DNA of 64,000 nucleotides from UBA2779 sp965232615 (lineage in GTDB: Bacteria; Spirochaetota; Spirochaetia; DSM-2461), in contig OZ246985.1 of NCBI GenBank assembly GCA_965232615.1, forward strand, positions 682,001-746,000, given 5' to 3'. Shown piece by piece: positions 61,518 to 64,000 of this stretch. The translations under genes were made by a program, and so were the position numbers. The notes beneath the pieces are model-generated. The model saw only the letters and a list, made by a program, of their open reading frames with translations, searched no databases and was not told the origin of the DNA. Position 1 is the first letter of the stretch. Each line of letters opens with the position of its first letter.

Positions 61518-62510
61518 TCAGTAAAGGTAATCCAGGGGATTCACCGTTTCCCCATTCCGAATAAGGACAAAGTGAAGTCTGGGGGTACGTGCCATGCCGG
61601 ACTTGCCCGCGATACCCAGCACCATTCCAGCATCCAGTAAATCGCCGGGAGCTACATCAATGCGGCCAAGATATCCATAAAAACTCTTCCAACCGTCCTT
61701 GTGTTCCATGATTACATAGAGACCATAGGAGGCATGATGTCCTGTGAGTACAACTTTCCCATTCTGTGAGGCCACCACCGGCGTTCCGGATTTGACAGCA
61801 AGATCAATGCCATCAGATTTGTAGGGAATGTCTGTCAATTCATCAACACCCTCTCCAAATGGGGTGATGACTCGCCCGGTAACGGGATATCGAAACATAT
61901 TACTGGCAAAGGATGCAGGAATCTCATTTGCGATTGATTTTCCAGAAACGAAATAATCCCCATCAGGCAGTATCTGTATCGAATCAGATTCAACACCATA
62001 ATGCTCTGCCGCATCACCAGTACTCTCTCCGTTTCGTGCCGCGTGCCGAATACCATCCCGGTAAGGTACTATCAACACAGTGTCCGTCTTCAGGTCTTCA
62101 GGCCTCTGGAGTTGGTTCACACTGATCAATGTCGCAGGAGACAGTCCATATTGCCAGGCAATATGAGAAAGAGTCTCATTCGGTACGACACGATGCTCCG
62201 TAAAAACAGCATTCTGAATCGTCCTGTCAAGAGGTTTGATTTCATAGGAGGCTTTCTGCACTGGTATGTCCAATAAGTCAATTTCATGGAATTTGACAAC
62301 GGCCGCAGGATTCAATTCCAGAATCAAACTATCCAGACAGCCGAATCCAAGAAGTGACAGAAAAAGCAACGCTGCTAAAAATGATGGAAGTTTTGATGGA
62401 CTTTCAGAATGTGTTCTGACGGAAGAAATTGTTGAATACTTATATGTTCTTAACTGAGGGCTGATTACAACAGGTTCGTATGGTGTTTTCTCTCTTAAGT
62501 TGATGTTCAT
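61518..62510 (-). CDS. LysM/M23-like envelope protein with degenerate active site
   Basis: This 330-residue protein has one membrane helix (about 43-62), a LysM domain (HRVVPNETLSHIAWQYGLSP to VLIVPY, about 106-150) and a C-terminal LytM/M23 domain. In active M23 enzymes zinc is held by HxxxD and HxH. Here the first reads SDGID and the second RLHF, each lacking a His. It is therefore probably a non-catalytic scaffold like EnvC or NlpD, which activate cell-wall amidases at division. That fits its place beside a class B PBP gene. GGAGG precedes ATG 62510. Confidence 0.8.
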   Translation of the reverse strand: MNINLREKTPYEPVVISPQLRTYKYSTISSVRTHSESPSKLPSFLAALLFLSLLGFGCLDSLILELNPAAVVKFHEIDLLDIPVQKASYEIKPLDRTIQNAVFTEHRVVPNETLSHIAWQYGLSPATLISVNQLQRPEDLKTDTVLIVPYRDGIRHAARNGESTGDAAEHYGVESDSIQILPDGDYFVSGKSIANEIPASFASNMFRYPVTGRVITPFGEGVDELTDIPYKSDGIDLAVKSGTPVVASQNGKVVLTGHHASYGLYVIMEHKDGWKSFYGYLGRIDVAPGDLLDAGMVLGIAGKSGMARTPRLHFVLIRNGETVNPLDYLY

Positions 62511-62568
62511 CCTTCCCCCCTCCCTTCATATCGACAAAAGAGAACCCCCGTATTACTCTGTAATCAAG

Positions 62569-63030
62569 ATGTTGTTCCGCCACAGGCTGTTACTTGGCAT
62601 GATTTTTATCACAGTTGTATCTGTCATTATCTCCAGGAATTTTGTTCTGGTCCGGATCAGGGAGAATTCCATGTTTCCGACACTCGCCGATGGACAGTGG
62701 GTACTGGTATGGAAGGGGGCAGACAGGGTAAGGAATGGAGATATTGCTCTGTTCATCAATCCGGATGATGAACAATTTACAGTTAAACGCTGCGTTTTGA
62801 ATGGAATTGAAAAACCGCAGATCAAACATGGATGGCTGATTACCTCCTGGGGGACGTGGTATCTGACTGGAGATGAATGGAAGAATCTAATTGAGATGCC
62901 AAAACCAGCACCGGATTCCGTTTTCATGATTGGAGACAATCAGTTCAATTCATGGGACAGTCGACAATATGGTTATATCAAGAGAAATAAGCTGCTGGGG
63001 CGTGTCTTATACTGGAAGCGTCATGGCTGA
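62569..63030 (+). CDS. Signal peptidase I (S26 family)
   Basis: This 153-residue protein has one N-terminal membrane helix (about 8-24), the nucleophile Ser in RENSMFPTL, the general-base Lys in FTVKRCVL and the FMIGDNQFNSWDSRQYG block. It would cleave signal peptides of exported proteins. The start is uncertain. ATG 62569 avoids overlap with the divergent M23 gene; ATG 62503 would overlap that gene's start. It overlaps the next gene by 8 bp. Confidence 0.85.
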   Translation: MLFRHRLLLGMIFITVVSVIISRNFVLVRIRENSMFPTLADGQWVLVWKGADRVRNGDIALFINPDDEQFTVKRCVLNGIEKPQIKHGWLITSWGTWYLTGDEWKNLIEMPKPAPDSVFMIGDNQFNSWDSRQYGYIKRNKLLGRVLYWKRHG

Positions 63031-64000
63031 AAGACCGGATATTTTTCGGATGCGTATTCTCATAACAGTTTCTCTTATAGCGACATGCCTTATTCTGGTC
63101 AGGTTTGCCACGATCATGCTCAGCTCTGATCGAAGTGATTCCGTATCTGTCAAAGTGCCCATTCCGGCTGAACGTGGGCCTGTTATCGATAGAAAAGGAC
63201 GTTTGATTGCTCTTCAGACTCGACTTTGGTCGGTAACGGCCTGGAAACCGAATATTGAAGATCCAAAAACCGCCGCTGATAAACTGGGAGAGATACTCAA
63301 AGAAGATCCCAACCATATCTTCCGCTTATTGACCAACTCGAATTCCTCCCGATTTGTTTTCGTCAAACGTCAGATAACTCCTACAGAATCCGATGCCATC
63401 CGCGTTCTTATTGAAAATGGGAAGCTGCCCGGTATAGGACTGCAGGAGGAATTAAGCCGACACTATCCAATGAAATCCCTGGCAGCCCCCCTGATCGGCT
63501 ATGTTGGTACAGATAATGTTGGTCTGGATGGAATTGAATATGCCTTCGATCGGGTATTGGCTCCAGGGGGTATGAGTGATTCCACAGAACGGGTTTACGG
63601 GCACACAGTTCAACTGACCCTGGATATGAACATACAATATCTGGTGGAGAATATTGCCTCTGAGGCATGGGAAGAGCATAATCCTGAATCCATGATGGTT
63701 TTAGTTATGGATGCCGATACAGGTGAAATCATTGCCTGGGTGTCTCTGCCATCCTTTGATCCTAATACTTTCACCAATTCCGAAAGAAACCAGCGTATCA
63801 ATAGACCACTTGTAGAGGCATATGAGCCAGGATCTGTTTTCAAAGTGTTCACCTGGTCCATACTCCAGGAATCAGGAATGCTGAAGGAGAATGATGTTTA
63901 CAATACCAGTGGAGGATACCAGCCGGAACTGTTCCAGAACTATGGTATTCCCCCTATTACTGATTTATCAGATTATGGGACATTGAATTTACGAGAATCT
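63023..64000 (+). CDS. Class B penicillin-binding protein (FtsI/PBP2-like), 5' part
   Basis: The first 326 codons of a peptidoglycan transpeptidase; the gene runs past the window end. A membrane helix lies at about 10-30. The dimerisation domain starts AERGPVIDRKGRLIALQT, and the transpeptidase domain starts TLDMNIQYLVENIA and reaches the catalytic SVFK tetrad (Ser271, Lys274) within EPGSVFKVF. ATG 63023 overlaps the signal peptidase stop by 8 bp. FtsI in septal synthesis is the more likely role given the neighbouring amidase-activator-like gene. Confidence 0.88.
   Translation, partial: MAERPDIFRMRILITVSLIATCLILVRFATIMLSSDRSDSVSVKVPIPAERGPVIDRKGRLIALQTRLWSVTAWKPNIEDPKTAADKLGEILKEDPNHIFRLLTNSNSSRFVFVKRQITPTESDAIRVLIENGKLPGIGLQEELSRHYPMKSLAAPLIGYVGTDNVGLDGIEYAFDRVLAPGGMSDSTERVYGHTVQLTLDMNIQYLVENIASEAWEEHNPESMMVLVMDADTGEIIAWVSLPSFDPNTFTNSERNQRINRPLVEAYEPGSVFKVFTWSILQESGMLKENDVYNTSGGYQPELFQNYGIPPITDLSDYGTLNLRES

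Noticed and set aside
1..64000. tRNA or rRNA genes
   Set aside because: No cloverleaf ending or conserved rRNA string was recognised on reading; without a covariance search short tRNAs could still be missed.

Overview
The window looks like a chromosome segment from a repeat-rich, didermic, heterotrophic bacterium, most likely a member of the Spirochaetota. This is an inference. It rests on an IleRS that reads like the long eukaryotic-like type found in spirochaetes, on several lipoproteins of spirochaete flavour, and on the general gene mix. No rRNA or tRNA gene was seen, so the assignment cannot be fixed from this sequence alone.

Layout. 1-2.8 kb is a graveyard: a glutathione peroxidase cut by an ISL3 remnant, then IS30, IS91-like and IS1380-like scraps. 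2.8-13.8 kb is a tandem array of six near-identical AAA-ATPase/PD-(D/E)XK nuclease genes in two alternating versions plus one mosaic copy. 13.9-17.9 kb is a restriction-modification pair and a broken DUF1883 gene between two same-orientation IS1380 remnants. 18-31 kb holds a surface lipoprotein, a two-domain VOC protein, mnmG, an AAA+ sigma54-type regulator, ileS, a lipoprotein gene, hisH and hisF. 31-38.6 kb (minus strand) is livHMGF-metH. 38.6-43.8 kb is an island holding a truncated integron integrase, two gene cassettes with clear attC sites, a broken toxin-antitoxin pair, an IS1634-like remnant and a rhodanese gene. It separates livHMGF from livK. 45.4-50.8 kb is the pyruvate dehydrogenase operon aceE-aceF-lpd. 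51-55.9 kb is a bacterial microcompartment operon of the sugar-phosphate (SPU) type: BMC-H, BMC-T, four BMC-P, CoA-acylating aldehyde dehydrogenase, RpiB-like isomerase and DeoC. 56-64 kb has a four-gene minus-strand cluster ending in a Nudix gene, secA, a LysM/M23-like gene, a signal peptidase and the start of a class B penicillin-binding protein.

A thread through the whole window is a non-autonomous mobile repeat family with ends GGGCACCTCTAAAAAAC / GTTTTTTAGAGGTACCC. It makes 4-bp A/T-rich target duplications (TTGA, TCAA, TTAA, TATT). Internally it carries zero to five copies of a hairpin whose stem bases change in a compensating way. Eleven larger copies and several minimal 'solo' cores are present. 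One filled site can be compared directly with its empty paralogue.

How the genes work together. DeoC can split deoxyribose 5-phosphate into glyceraldehyde 3-phosphate and acetaldehyde, and the aldehyde dehydrogenase can turn the acetaldehyde into acetyl-CoA inside the shell. Both enzymes have short amphipathic N-terminal extensions that look like encapsulation peptides. The PDH operon just upstream makes acetyl-CoA from pyruvate, so both loci feed the same pool. The six-copy nuclease array and the repeat family are the parts I find least explained by known biology.
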